A model generated the notes under the pieces. The model did no database searches. It worked only from the letters and a program-made list of their open reading frames with translations, and had not been told where the DNA came from. From NCBI GenBank assembly GCA_900554625.1, contig USHP01000029.1, positions 1 to 12,503 of the forward strand: a DNA stretch of 12,503 nt, written 5' to 3'. Made by a program: the position numbers and the translations under genes. Positions 1 through 6,093 of this stretch are shown here, one piece after another. Every line of letters starts with the position of its first letter. Position 1 is the stretch's first letter. Source of the stretch: an uncultured Eubacteriales bacterium. Lineage in GTDB: Bacteria; Bacillota; Clostridia; Oscillospirales; Oscillospiraceae.

Positions 1-41
1 GTCCCGCTAAAGTCCCGCTTTTGCCCTCTCAATGCAAAAAG

Positions 42-87
42 AAAGCCCAGTGACCGAGGCCGCAAAGCCTTGCAATCACTGGGTTTT
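42..87. terminator. bidirectional terminator-like hairpin
   Basis: The arms AAAGCCCAGTGA (42-53) and TCACTGGGTTTT (76-87) pair over 12 bases with one G-T wobble, and a small inner AGGC/GCCT stem sits in the loop. On the plus strand the arm runs into TTTTTC. On the minus strand it runs into CTTTCTTTTTG. Both readings therefore have a T-rich tail, so it could end transcription from either side. It lies downstream of the leftward operon and would be its natural end. Seen directly in the sequence; termination itself is inferred. Confidence 0.7.
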
Positions 88-149
88 TCTATGGAGTGTA
101 AGACCAATTGAGATATTTGCGGAAATCCATGACTTTCAAGGCTTTGCGG
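60..149. repeat. 13-bp perfect inverted repeat overlapping the terminator
   Basis: CCGCAAAGCCTTG at 60-72 recurs as its exact reverse complement CAAGGCTTTGCGG at 137-149. The left copy lies inside the loop of the 42-87 hairpin, so the two foldings compete. This could be an attenuator-like arrangement or a decayed duplicated end. Apart from this and a small minus-strand reading frame (161-295), I see nothing else in the first 296 bases. Confidence 0.5.
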
Positions 150-160
150 GTCTTCACCCA

Positions 161-295
161 TTATTTTTTGGCGTTTTCGCTGCGATGGCTGTGGATTTTC
201 CACCCGAGGGTCAATTTTAGTGTTCGACCAAAAAAGATGTCTGCTTTATCCATGCCGAAAGATTGACTGAGGGAAGCGCCTGCTTCATCGGACAC
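161..295 (-). CDS. possible small protein at the end of the leftward operon (44 aa)
   Basis: A GTG-started frame of 44 codons begins two bases after the stop of the 297-656 gene (TAATGTG) and ends at TAA (161-163). The product has an acidic, serine-rich start (SDEAGAS) and a basic end (WKIHSHRSENAKK). Its codons resemble those of its neighbours. There is no convincing Shine-Dalgarno sequence, so it would depend on translational coupling with the gene before it. An ATG in another frame also overlaps that stop (TAATG) and gives a 26-residue peptide, which looks less protein-like. I do not recognise a family. It may be a real small gene or chance. Confidence 0.3.
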   Translation of the reverse strand: MSDEAGASLSQSFGMDKADIFFGRTLKLTLGWKIHSHRSENAKK

Positions 296-296
296 A

Positions 297-656
297 TTAT
301 CCAAGGAGTTCGTCCAGCAGGTAGTTGTATTCCGGCAGCTGATCCGTGTACTCTTTCATCCATTCCCGCATAGCTCGCTTTTCCAGATTGGTGGCTTCCG
401 TGTAATCCTCGCTGTGCCCTTCCTGCTCCATAAAGTCGTATGCGAGATTCTGATAGATCTCTTTCACCAATGTTTCGGGATCTTCCAGTCGTGTTACATC
501 GGAGTCATCAATGGAATCCGCCGCAGGCAGGCCAAGCAGAACATACCCGAACTTTTTCGAATAGACCACATCGAGCAATTCAGAGCCTTCAATGTAGTTC
601 TGGAATACCCCAAGGACCCTCTCAAGCTCACTTTTCTTTTCCTCTAATGAACTCAT
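297..656 (-). CDS. hypothetical acidic protein (119 aa)
   Basis: The product is small, soluble and acidic, with a helical, charged N-terminus (SLEEKKSELERVLG) and many Glu and Asp residues throughout. It has no signal peptide, membrane segment or recognisable motif. The frame opens further upstream, but the start at 656 is chosen because AAGGAG lies 8 bases before that ATG and the upstream extension (PVPPLFHGQRK and onward) looks non-coding. It follows the resolvase-like gene by 117 bases, and that gap contains a possible promoter, so it may be partly expressed on its own. Function unknown. Small acidic proteins in mobile elements can be DNA-mimic or inhibitor proteins, but nothing here proves that. 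Confidence 0.75.
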   Translation of the reverse strand: MSSLEEKKSELERVLGVFQNYIEGSELLDVVYSKKFGYVLLGLPAADSIDDSDVTRLEDPETLVKEIYQNLAYDFMEQEGHSEDYTEATNLEKRAMREWMKEYTDQLPEYNYLLDELLG

Positions 657-717
657 GGCAACATCTCCTTCCTGCCGGAATGAGCAACTTTCCCGGTCTG
701 GTGTATGTGGTTCTTTT

Positions 718-746
718 ATTATACCGCATTTTCTTTGGCCGTGGAA
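718..746 (-). promoter_or_regulatory. weak candidate promoter upstream of the 297-656 gene
   Basis: The minus strand has a perfect TATAAT (723-718) in the 117-base gap between the resolvase-like gene and the 119-residue gene. At 17 bases spacing the -35 region reads TTCCAC, a poor match. If used, transcription would start near 711 and give a leader of about 55 bases. The gap otherwise holds only a short GGGAA/TTCCC repeat (759-771) without a T-tract. Confidence 0.35.
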
Positions 747-773
747 GAGAGGTGGGACGGGAACTTTTCCCAA

Positions 774-1163
774 TCACATGGTCTGTTCCATCGTTGCCAC
801 CCGGAAATAACCATGAGAATATGCGGGGGCCAGATCAATTTCGCCATCTGGGCAATAGACCCGGACTCCTGCTGCGGTCAGCTTTTCTCCAATCGCCGCC
901 AAACCTTCGGCGTCACGAGCCAGACGGTCGCCGTTCATCACCAGCACACGGTCATAGACTCCATGTCGTGCATCACGGATCAGCGTTCGAATGCTCTGTC
1001 GGTTTGCGTCCAAGCCGCTCTCATATTGGAGCATCTCTGCGGAAATCGAAAAGCCAAGCTGGCCGGCGAGGCTTCGGAGTGCGGTGAGCTGCTGGTTTAT
1101 GGCGAGACGATTGCTTTCCGTAGACGCTCCATCTACCCGGCAGTATAGGCAGCACTTAGACAT
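774..1163 (-). CDS. stand-alone resolvase-fold protein lacking the catalytic serine (129 aa)
   Basis: This is the N-terminal catalytic-fold domain of serine recombinases without any DNA-binding domain. The start YCRVDGAS (residues 7-14) matches the family's Y-x-R-V-S active-site strand, and DRLARD in the second half matches the conserved Arg-containing motif. The position that normally holds the nucleophilic serine is Asp11; Ser14 is nearby but out of register. The length of 129 residues covers only the catalytic domain. The start at 1163 has AAGGAGG nine bases upstream; an in-frame upstream ATG at 1205 lacks this. It lies 42 bases after the previous gene in the operon. A catalytically inactive partner or regulator of a recombinase is the likely role (inference). 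The family assignment is confident; the role is not. Confidence 0.8.
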   Translation of the reverse strand: MSKCCLYCRVDGASTESNRLAINQQLTALRSLAGQLGFSISAEMLQYESGLDANRQSIRTLIRDARHGVYDRVLVMNGDRLARDAEGLAAIGEKLTAAGVRVYCPDGEIDLAPAYSHGYFRVATMEQTM

Positions 1164-1205
1164 CTGATTTGACCTCCTTGAACGAATTTGGGGAGACGCT
1201 ACCAC

Positions 1206-1517
1206 TCAGCCCTGACATTCATCCCGGATGAAATCATACAGGGCTTCCGGTTCCTTCAGGCACCACTTAGTTTTTTCATCATCGGTCCAGACTTCATAGT
1301 CCGGGGCGGCATCGTAAAGCCACCAGCTGATATAGTCGTACTGGTCGTTGACCGCTTCCTTCAGCACATCCAGCAAGGCGGCAAGAACCAGCGCTCCGCC
1401 CTCAAAGACGAAATGTCCATCTCCCATCATGGCGAGTGCCTTACTGAACTGTTCGTCTCGATCCTTTTGCGCTTGGATCTTTCGCAGGGCTTCACAGAAG
1501 GTTTCCTTGGACAGCAT
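1206..1517 (-). CDS. hypothetical protein of clostridial mobile elements (103 aa)
   Basis: The product is a compact soluble protein with a hydrophobic helix (ALVLAALLDVL), an aromatic acidic stretch (DQYDYISWWLYDAAPDYEVW) and a C-terminal segment ending near YDFIRDE. It has no signal peptide, membrane segment or nuclease motif. It resembles the many unnamed proteins that sit in mobile-element operons of Clostridia, but I cannot name the family. The start at 1517 is chosen because the ATG overlaps the stop of the gene before it by one base (TAATG) and GGGAGGGGG lies just upstream; the longer frame to 1568 begins inside the previous gene. Expression is therefore translationally coupled. Function unknown. 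Confidence 0.75.
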   Translation of the reverse strand: MLSKETFCEALRKIQAQKDRDEQFSKALAMMGDGHFVFEGGALVLAALLDVLKEAVNDQYDYISWWLYDAAPDYEVWTDDEKTKWCLKEPEALYDFIRDECQG

Positions 1518-1741
1518 TAAAGTCCCCCTCCCGGATTCTCCCCCTCCGCTTCCTGTTCGGCTTTCCATTTCAGAAGCAAGGAGATGGCCAACTCCTGAGT
1601 AGCGGGATTGACGCAGAACTCGAAAAACTTCACAGCCAACATTTCTGGCGTCAGCCCCATCGGGGCGATTACCGCTTCCAACTGTTCCAGAAGCTCCGCA
1701 TCTACTTGGATTTCCACGAGCTCATATTGCTTTTCATCCAT
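1517..1741 (-). CDS. small RelB/DinJ-like protein, probable ribbon-helix-helix (74 aa)
   Basis: A predicted beta strand (YELVEIQVDAELL) is followed by two helices around GLTPEMLAVKFFEFCV. This order and the GLTP turn resemble the N-terminal DNA-binding part of RelB/DinJ antitoxins (strand, helix, LGLT, helix), which dimerise as ribbon-helix-helix proteins. The C-terminus is a charged helix ending in GENPGGGL. The ATG lies 8 bases inside the end of the previous gene, with GAGG upstream, so translation is coupled. No RelE/YafQ-type toxin gene sits next to it, so it is more likely an operon-borne DNA-binding protein or an orphan antitoxin. The fold assignment rests on pattern only. Confidence 0.7.
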   Translation of the reverse strand: MDEKQYELVEIQVDAELLEQLEAVIAPMGLTPEMLAVKFFEFCVNPATQELAISLLLKWKAEQEAEGENPGGGL

Positions 1742-2618
1742 GGTGCGTTTCCTCGCCTTCCGAAGATTCCTTCCGCAACTCGTCCAGTCGCTGCCGGAAC
1801 AGCTCCTGGAGCTCCTTCCAGACCTGCGGCTGCTTGAGGGTCACTATCGGCTGGTTCAGTTCCCGCTCCAGATCGGCGACAGCCACCGAAAGCGTCTTTT
1901 CATCGAACAACTGGTAGTGGCGACGAAGATACTGGACGACCGCCGCACTCTCCTCATCTTCGCTGCGCATGGCATAGCGGAGGGCGCTGTTGATGACACA
2001 GGAAAAGTCATCCACATAGTCAAGGTTGAACCAGGAGGCTGGGCAGAGAACCAGGTCATCTTTGCCTTCCTCGGTGATCACCAGCCCAATGTCCTCGCGG
2101 CTTATCCTTTCCAGCACGGTGTCCAGGTCATCTGCCAGTGCTTGGCGTGAGATGCGTTCCATGCTTTCCAGAGGTTGTAAAATCGGCATCCTTTCCTTCC
2201 TCCTATCGTCTTCTTTGATTTTGCCAGATGTGAGCACCCGACTCAAGCTGTGCCACAATCGAGGATATGGCTCCTGTTCTCCATATCGGTTTAAATGTGC
2301 GCGGATCTCTGCCACAGCGGTGGAACGGGTAGCTTCGCCCAGACGGCTCAGGTTCCGGCAGGTGAATTCCGCGACTATGCCGGGCATATAAGTGTGCCGC
2401 CCCAGACTGTACTGGATCGCTGCCAGAACGATATGCCGCAGCCCTCCATCTAAAATGGGAGCGAGGATTCTCACGGAGAACAGCAGCCCGGTGCTTCCTT
2501 TTTGGGACTGGAGAGAGAGGCCGTTTCGCTCGGCTCGTTCCATCGTGTGCGTCCAGTCCTGCCGTGCGATGAAACCGGCTACAGGAGCCACCTCATAAAA
2601 GCCTTTTTTATGTCTCAC
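1734..2618 (-). CDS. in-frame tandem-duplicated protein with central Phd-like segment (294 aa)
   Basis: Two halves of about 145 residues are joined in one frame. Residues 60-129 align without a gap to 205-274 at an offset of exactly 145, with shared A67/A212, Y70/Y215, V82/V227, T97/T242, the A-V-A run at 101-103 and 246-248, L-N at 109-110 and 254-255, W122/W267 and L125/L270. Between them, residues 147-200 (SRQALADDLDTVLERI, then VITEEGKDDLVLCPASWF) resemble the Phd/YefM antitoxin fold with its short LVL-P-ASW-like end. The GTG start overlaps the previous stop as GTGA and has TGAGGTG upstream. Met144 has its own excellent ribosome binding site, so a shorter C-terminal product of 151 residues may also be made. 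Function unknown; no toxin is adjacent. Confidence 0.75.
   Translation of the reverse strand: MRHKKGFYEVAPVAGFIARQDWTHTMERAERNGLSLQSQKGSTGLLFSVRILAPILDGGLRHIVLAAIQYSLGRHTYMPGIVAEFTCRNLSRLGEATRSTAVAEIRAHLNRYGEQEPYPRLWHSLSRVLTSGKIKEDDRRKERMPILQPLESMERISRQALADDLDTVLERISREDIGLVITEEGKDDLVLCPASWFNLDYVDDFSCVINSALRYAMRSEDEESAAVVQYLRRHYQLFDEKTLSVAVADLERELNQPIVTLKQPQVWKELQELFRQRLDELRKESSEGEETHHG
2187..2205 (-). promoter_or_regulatory. internal ribosome binding site before Met144
   Basis: On the minus strand AGGAGG stands nine bases before an in-frame ATG (2189-2187) inside the 294-residue frame. This is as strong as any start signal in the operon. It marks the exact junction between the two duplicated halves. 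Either a second start is used to make the C-terminal half alone, or two once-separate genes have fused by loss of a stop codon. Confidence 0.6.
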
Positions 2619-3178
2619 GGCTGCACCTCAAGCCCGGCTTTTGACTGACCTTTATACAGAAGATTGTTGGCCTCCATCTCCTCAAAGGTGACCGGCTCGA
2701 AGTGATTGACATCCACTCCGGCATTCAGCATTCTCTCGTTTGCCTGGATGAGCGGCCAGTAATCCGCGTCGGTATTGCCGTGGATGTGGCCAAAGACCAT
2801 GTAGCAGCGCATGATGTGAGGCCAAGACATCATGGGGTAGTGACAAAGTGTGTACTGCCGCTTCTCGTCTGCGACATACAGCAGGTTATTGACGCTTTCA
2901 AAGAATCGTTCTGTCTGACAACTCCTGATCCATCCCCTGTCATGATTCCCAAGGATGAGATGTTTCTTCCCCCGCAGCCGCCGCAGGTATTCCTCCGGCG
3001 GCTTTTGGCTGCGGTAGATCAGGTCGCCGAGGATATAGACAGTATCCTTCCCTGTGACCTTGTGGTTCCAGTTTTCGATGAGAGTTTCGTCCATCTCCTC
3101 GATACTGGAAAAGGGCCGATTGCAAAGGCGGATGCAGTTTTCGTGACCGAGATGCAGGTCAGAGGTAAAGAAGATCAT
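2615..3178 (-). CDS. calcineurin-like metallophosphoesterase (187 aa)
   Basis: The full set of family metal-binding motifs is visible: DLHLGH (D7, H9, H12), GDL (D52), GNHDR (N78, H79), an isolated His at HYPMMSW (H113) and GHIHG (H131, H133). These build the two-metal site that hydrolyses phosphoester bonds. The length is typical of compact single-domain members. There is no signal peptide, so it acts in the cytoplasm. The substrate cannot be told from sequence; phage and mobile-element members include nucleotide and RNA-end phosphatases. The ATG overlaps the preceding stop (ATGA), so it is coupled to the gene before it. It is only distantly like the second phosphoesterase at 4763-5482. Confidence 0.93.
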   Translation of the reverse strand: MIFFTSDLHLGHENCIRLCNRPFSSIEEMDETLIENWNHKVTGKDTVYILGDLIYRSQKPPEEYLRRLRGKKHLILGNHDRGWIRSCQTERFFESVNNLLYVADEKRQYTLCHYPMMSWPHIMRCYMVFGHIHGNTDADYWPLIQANERMLNAGVDVNHFEPVTFEEMEANNLLYKGQSKAGLEVQP

Positions 3179-4419
3179 GGGGTTTCACCCTCCTTCTTCA
3201 TCCTGGGAACTGGGATTGGCTGCCATCGGCAGTATTTTGCAAGTTCATCCTGACGCTCCCGAGGCAGGTTCATAAAATCGACAATGCTCTCTCCCGGAAA
3301 CCTGTCGTGGCAGTAGGCGGGAAAGACTCCCTCCGGCACGATGCCGATGGACTCCGCTCCGGTCAGGCGGGCCTTCAGTTCCTCTGCGTTTCGGATGCAT
3401 ACGGGAACGCCTGCCCGATAAAGCGCCAGGAAGAAACGGACCGCCTCAATCGTCCGGGTCTCCGCAAGACCGGCCACCACCAGATAGTAGCCATGCGCAT
3501 CTTGGTGTACGATGCAGTCGATGTGGGTGCTGTTGCCGCCCCGGCATACCTCCCAGGGGTGACCGGTGCGGGGACGCTCCTTCAGCCACCGTGCAAAAGC
3601 TTCGGGGGAATCTCCGCCCAGCTTGGACAGTCCCTCGTCCCGCCCATCGGCGTGGAGAGCGTACTGCTCTTTTTCCGATTTCTCCGTTCCAGTGTATCCC
3701 ATGGCCCGATAGCCCAGGGCACAGAAGTGATAGAATTCGTTTGCGGTCACGGATGGGAGCCGCTTGTTATTTTCCAAAGGATACCCAACCGCCGAGGTGA
3801 GAAACTCCTCCACCTCCTGCTGGGAGAAGTCCTGGAAGAACTCCTCCTTCCACTGTGGGAATACCCTCCACAGATCCCGGCGCAGGATGGTTCCGGTTCG
3901 ATGCCAGATGGGCAGCTCCCGCTCCACCAGTTCCTGATAAGAACCGGTTTCCACCATCTGAACGGTGTCCCGTACCGCACCCTCCAGCCAGGCGGTGAAT
4001 GGGGCGATGTCATAGGGGAAGGCGCGCTCTTTGCGGCTGTCCACCTCCAGCACATGCCGATGCCCCAAGAATATTGCCCGATACCCGATCTTCTGATCCT
4101 CGCCGGCGGCAAAGTGGAACCACGCTGCCTCCTCCGGGAACTCGGAATGCCACCAGGTTTCAAACTCCTCAAAGCTCTCCACCTGGCCGTCCGCCCGCAG
4201 CTCCTCAAAGCTGCCGAAGTCTTCAATGGTACCTCGCTCCGCACGGAGCCATAGTTCCCAGCTTGTGTTCTCCGGGCCTGGCTCCAGCCGGTGGAGAAGG
4301 CGGAAGATCCGGTCGATGGCCGCATAGGATGTCTCGTCATAGGTGAAGGAGCAGTTGATGTTTCGGTATTCCACCCGACCCAGCCAGTTGATGTAGTGCT
4401 TGATCTCCGGCGCTTTCAT
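3175..4419 (-). CDS. large hypothetical protein (414 aa)
   Basis: This is the longest gene of the leftward operon. The product is soluble, acidic and rich in Trp, Tyr and Phe, for example ENTSWELWLRAERGTIEDFG near residue 50 and TWWHSEFPEEAAWFHFAAG near residue 90. The last third contains a candidate alpha/beta unit (YYLVVAGL, then AVRFFLALYRAGVPVCI). I see no nuclease, helicase, kinase or membrane signature. It starts with an ATG overlapping the previous stop (ATGA), with GAGGAGG a few bases upstream, and it is itself coupled to the metallophosphoesterase that follows. The fixed position between two phosphoesterases suggests a joint process, but the sequence does not show which. Family not recognised. 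Confidence 0.8.
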   Translation of the reverse strand: MKAPEIKHYINWLGRVEYRNINCSFTYDETSYAAIDRIFRLLHRLEPGPENTSWELWLRAERGTIEDFGSFEELRADGQVESFEEFETWWHSEFPEEAAWFHFAAGEDQKIGYRAIFLGHRHVLEVDSRKERAFPYDIAPFTAWLEGAVRDTVQMVETGSYQELVERELPIWHRTGTILRRDLWRVFPQWKEEFFQDFSQQEVEEFLTSAVGYPLENNKRLPSVTANEFYHFCALGYRAMGYTGTEKSEKEQYALHADGRDEGLSKLGGDSPEAFARWLKERPRTGHPWEVCRGGNSTHIDCIVHQDAHGYYLVVAGLAETRTIEAVRFFLALYRAGVPVCIRNAEELKARLTGAESIGIVPEGVFPAYCHDRFPGESIVDFMNLPRERQDELAKYCRWQPIPVPRMKKEGETP

Positions 4420-4766
4420 GTTTCCACCTCCTCAGTATCCGTATCCCCATCCTCCGTTTCCTCAAACTGGAGCCGGAAGAGGGCAGTGTGCTCTCCCACA
4501 AGAGCGGGATATTTGTAATAGACATGGCGGCAGAGGGTTTTGTACAGTTCGAGGAGCCTCGGATTATCTCCGAAGTCCACAAGCCCGTCCATGATTCGCT
4601 CGATCTCCCGCTCCTCGGTGATCCTGCCGTTCAACACCTGTTCTACCAAACGGCTGTATTGCTGATATGCGGCGTCCATTAGGCGGGAAATCTCCTGGAC
4701 GATCTCACGGATTGCGGCAAAGCACGCCTCCTGCTCCTTGGCCTCCGGCCTTTCTTCCTCTGTCAT
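4416..4766 (-). CDS. hypothetical helical protein (116 aa)
   Basis: The product is almost entirely helical by composition, strongly acidic at both ends (start MTEEERPEAKEQE, end TEDGDTDTEEVET), with a central segment of regularly spaced hydrophobic residues (REIVQEISRLMDAAYQQYSRL) that could form a coiled coil. There is no membrane segment or recognised motif. The ATG overlaps the stop of the phosphoesterase gene before it (TTATGA), and its own stop overlaps the next start, so it is made in step with both neighbours. It may be a partner of one of them. Function unknown. Confidence 0.75.
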   Translation of the reverse strand: MTEEERPEAKEQEACFAAIREIVQEISRLMDAAYQQYSRLVEQVLNGRITEEREIERIMDGLVDFGDNPRLLELYKTLCRHVYYKYPALVGEHTALFRLQFEETEDGDTDTEEVET

Positions 4767-5482
4767 AATGTGTCCCCTCCCGTCAAGAGCTGCGGCGCAG
4801 CCTCCACGCTGTGGAAGAGGAAGTGCATCCGGTCGATATGCTTGTCAATATGCCAGTGTCCACAGAACCAGTGGTCGTATTTGAGTTTCCGCTCGATCTC
4901 CTCCAGCCATTTCTCGGTAGAGTCGTCCACGGTACTCTGGTCGATCATCGGAAGAAATGCTTCCTGCGGTTCATACTGATAGGGACAGGTGTGGGAGAGA
5001 ACGGTGTCTACCTGCCAGCCGCAGGAGCACAATGTCTGGATGACCTTGTCCTTGATCTCCTGGGAAGGCTGCTCATCCGGCCACCAGCCGTAACCTCTGG
5101 CCAGCCGGTAGAATTTGTCCACGCTGTAAGCTCCGCCGATGACCAAATGTCGGAGACCTTCCAGATCAAAGATCTCACCATCCATAGCAAACAGCAGGCG
5201 GGGAAAGGCTTCCTCTACCCAGACTGTCCCGCCGTTCCACTGCTTCGTGCGATAGGAAGGGATGCTGGCCGGCCGGATCTCATGGTTGCCGTGGATGCAG
5301 AGCATCGTCGGCTTTACGGCGGCAAGAACTCTCTTCATCTCTGTGTCTCGCCGGTTTCGGTAGTAGTTCGCTCCTACATCTCCAAGCAGAACCAGAGTAT
5401 CCTGCTCTGTCAGCTTCTTGCTGTCGCAAAACTGTATGACCTCATAGGGGTCTCCGTGGATATCACCCGTGTAATAGATCAT
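4763..5482 (-). CDS. calcineurin-like metallophosphoesterase (239 aa)
   Basis: The motifs in order are GDIHG (D7, H9), LGDVG (D35), GNHE (N66, H67), SHTCP near residue 163 and GHWH near residue 208. Together they make the dinuclear metal site of the calcineurin-like phosphoesterase family. The spacing and GDIHG/GNHE style match the larger Ser/Thr-phosphatase-like or diadenosine-tetraphosphatase-like members, but the substrate is unknown. No signal peptide. It is the first gene of the leftward operon: an extended -10 promoter lies just upstream, and AAAGGTGG stands nine bases before the ATG. A second, different phosphoesterase follows two genes later, which argues that the pair acts on related substrates. 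Confidence 0.92.
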   Translation of the reverse strand: MIYYTGDIHGDPYEVIQFCDSKKLTEQDTLVLLGDVGANYYRNRRDTEMKRVLAAVKPTMLCIHGNHEIRPASIPSYRTKQWNGGTVWVEEAFPRLLFAMDGEIFDLEGLRHLVIGGAYSVDKFYRLARGYGWWPDEQPSQEIKDKVIQTLCSCGWQVDTVLSHTCPYQYEPQEAFLPMIDQSTVDDSTEKWLEEIERKLKYDHWFCGHWHIDKHIDRMHFLFHSVEAAPQLLTGGDTL

Positions 5483-5506
5483 TGGTCATTCCACCTTTCT
5501 TTTCTC

Positions 5507-5515
5507 ATTATACCA
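5507..5515 (-). promoter_or_regulatory. extended -10 promoter of the leftward operon
   Basis: On the minus strand TGGTATAAT gives a perfect -10 hexamer (5512-5507) with the TG of an extended -10. No good -35 hexamer stands at 16-18 bases, as is common for extended -10 promoters. Transcription would begin near 5500, leaving a leader of about 20 bases before the 5482 start. The 20-bp direct repeats lie 29-68 bases upstream of the -10, in the position of an activator or repressor site. Confidence 0.65.
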
Positions 5516-5540
5516 ACTCGGAAGACCCATATCCGGGACT

Positions 5541-5580
5541 TTCCAAAAACATATCCACTGTTCCAAAAATATATCCACCT
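5541..5580. repeat. two tandem 20-bp direct repeats
   Basis: TTCCAAAAACATATCCACTG (5541-5560) is followed directly by TTCCAAAAATATATCCACCT (5561-5580), 17 of 20 positions identical. A further ATATCC stands at 5529-5534. A 20-bp period is close to two helical turns, so a protein bound to both would lie on one face of the DNA. The repeats sit between the operon promoter and the left palindrome. They may be a binding array for a regulator, or the repeated terminal sequence of a decayed IS21-like element (inference, not checked). Confidence 0.7.
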
Positions 5581-5592
5581 TTACTGGCATAG

Positions 5593-5629
5593 ATCGACCG
5601 GCAGTCAATGCTCGTGACTTCCGGTTGAT
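5593..5629. repeat. left palindrome of the regulator cassette
   Basis: ATCGACCGGCAGTCA (5593-5607) and TGACTTCCGGTTGAT (5615-5629) are inverted copies matching at 13 of 15 positions around a 7-base centre. The arms are nearly the same as those of the palindrome at 6567-6602. It lies downstream of the minus-strand XRE gene (stop at 5643), but no T-tract follows it on that strand, so it is a poor terminator. A protein-binding or recombination site fits better. Confidence 0.65.
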
Positions 5630-5642
5630 TGCTTTCTCAGGT

Positions 5643-6020
5643 TCAGACGGTAAAATCAAAGTTATCTGGTTTACCGTATCTGCCTTGATGCTCTTTCAAG
5701 GAGGCTTTCAGCGATTTTATAACATCCAGGAGAATCATCATCTCATAGGTACTGCAATCCGAAAGGAGCAGGGCGATTTCTTCGCTGGCGCACCGTTCAG
5801 TGCTGATGATTTGCTCCATCAAAAGCCGGTCGGGAGATACGCCCAAAGCATTGGCGATAAGCACAAAGGTGTCAAGGCTCATGCTCTTGATCCCGCTCTC
5901 TATGTAGCTGATGTAAGATGGCGTTTTATCCACCAGTTCAGAGAGCATCGCTTGCGAAAGGTGGTTGCGCTGACGGACTTCACGGATGTGTTTTCCAATG
6001 ACTTTGTAGTTCAGGCTCAT
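5643..6020 (-). CDS. XRE-family helix-turn-helix regulator (125 aa)
   Basis: The N-terminal 60 residues form a Cro/CI-type helix-turn-helix: IGKHIREVRQRNHLSQAMLSE, then a recognition helix near TPSYISYIESG, then LDTFVLIANALGVSPDRLL. The C-terminal tail (LLSDCSTYEMMILLDVIKSLK) is related to that of the second regulator at 6161-6520 (LLADCSPKELDSILKIVRELK), so the two are diverged paralogues. GGAGGT lies six bases before the ATG. Its promoter has a TTGATA/TATAAT pair at 17 bases, the best in the window. The -35 box is part of the inverted repeat shared with the divergent gene, so auto- or cross-repression is likely. It may control the leftward phosphoesterase operon. Confidence 0.92.
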   Translation of the reverse strand: MSLNYKVIGKHIREVRQRNHLSQAMLSELVDKTPSYISYIESGIKSMSLDTFVLIANALGVSPDRLLMEQIISTERCASEEIALLLSDCSTYEMMILLDVIKSLKASLKEHQGRYGKPDNFDFTV

Positions 6021-6064
6021 AATAAGACCTCCAAAAAATTTTGCAGTCTTATTATAGTGTTTAG

Positions 6065-6093
6065 ATTATATCATCAACTCGACCTTATATCAA
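6065..6093 (-). promoter_or_regulatory. sigma-70 type promoter of the minus-strand XRE gene
   Basis: TTGATA (6093-6088) and TATAAT (6070-6065) are separated by exactly 17 bases on the minus strand. The start point would be near 6058, giving a leader of about 38 bases with GGAGGT before the ATG. A second TATAAT at 6056-6051 lies just downstream without a good -35. The -35 hexamer is contained in the left half of the inverted repeat 6086-6113. Confidence 0.75.

Noticed and set aside
1..19. GTCCCGCT repeated at 1-8 and 12-19
   Set aside because: Only two 8-base copies at the window edge; too short to support a repeat array or attachment site without the sequence to the left.
32..220. Plus-strand 62-residue frame near the left edge
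   Set aside because: It runs through the terminator hairpin and has no ribosome binding site. The minus-strand 161-295 frame fits the operon better, though it too is weak.
440..1148. Plus-strand frames across the resolvase-like and 119-residue genes
   Set aside because: They run opposite to a recognisable resolvase-fold protein and carry low-complexity, Arg- and Ser-rich shadow translations.
3307..4254. Plus-strand open frame (315 codons) opposite the 414-residue gene
   Set aside because: The sense gene is joined to both neighbours by ATGA overlaps with good ribosome binding sites; the antisense frame has neither.
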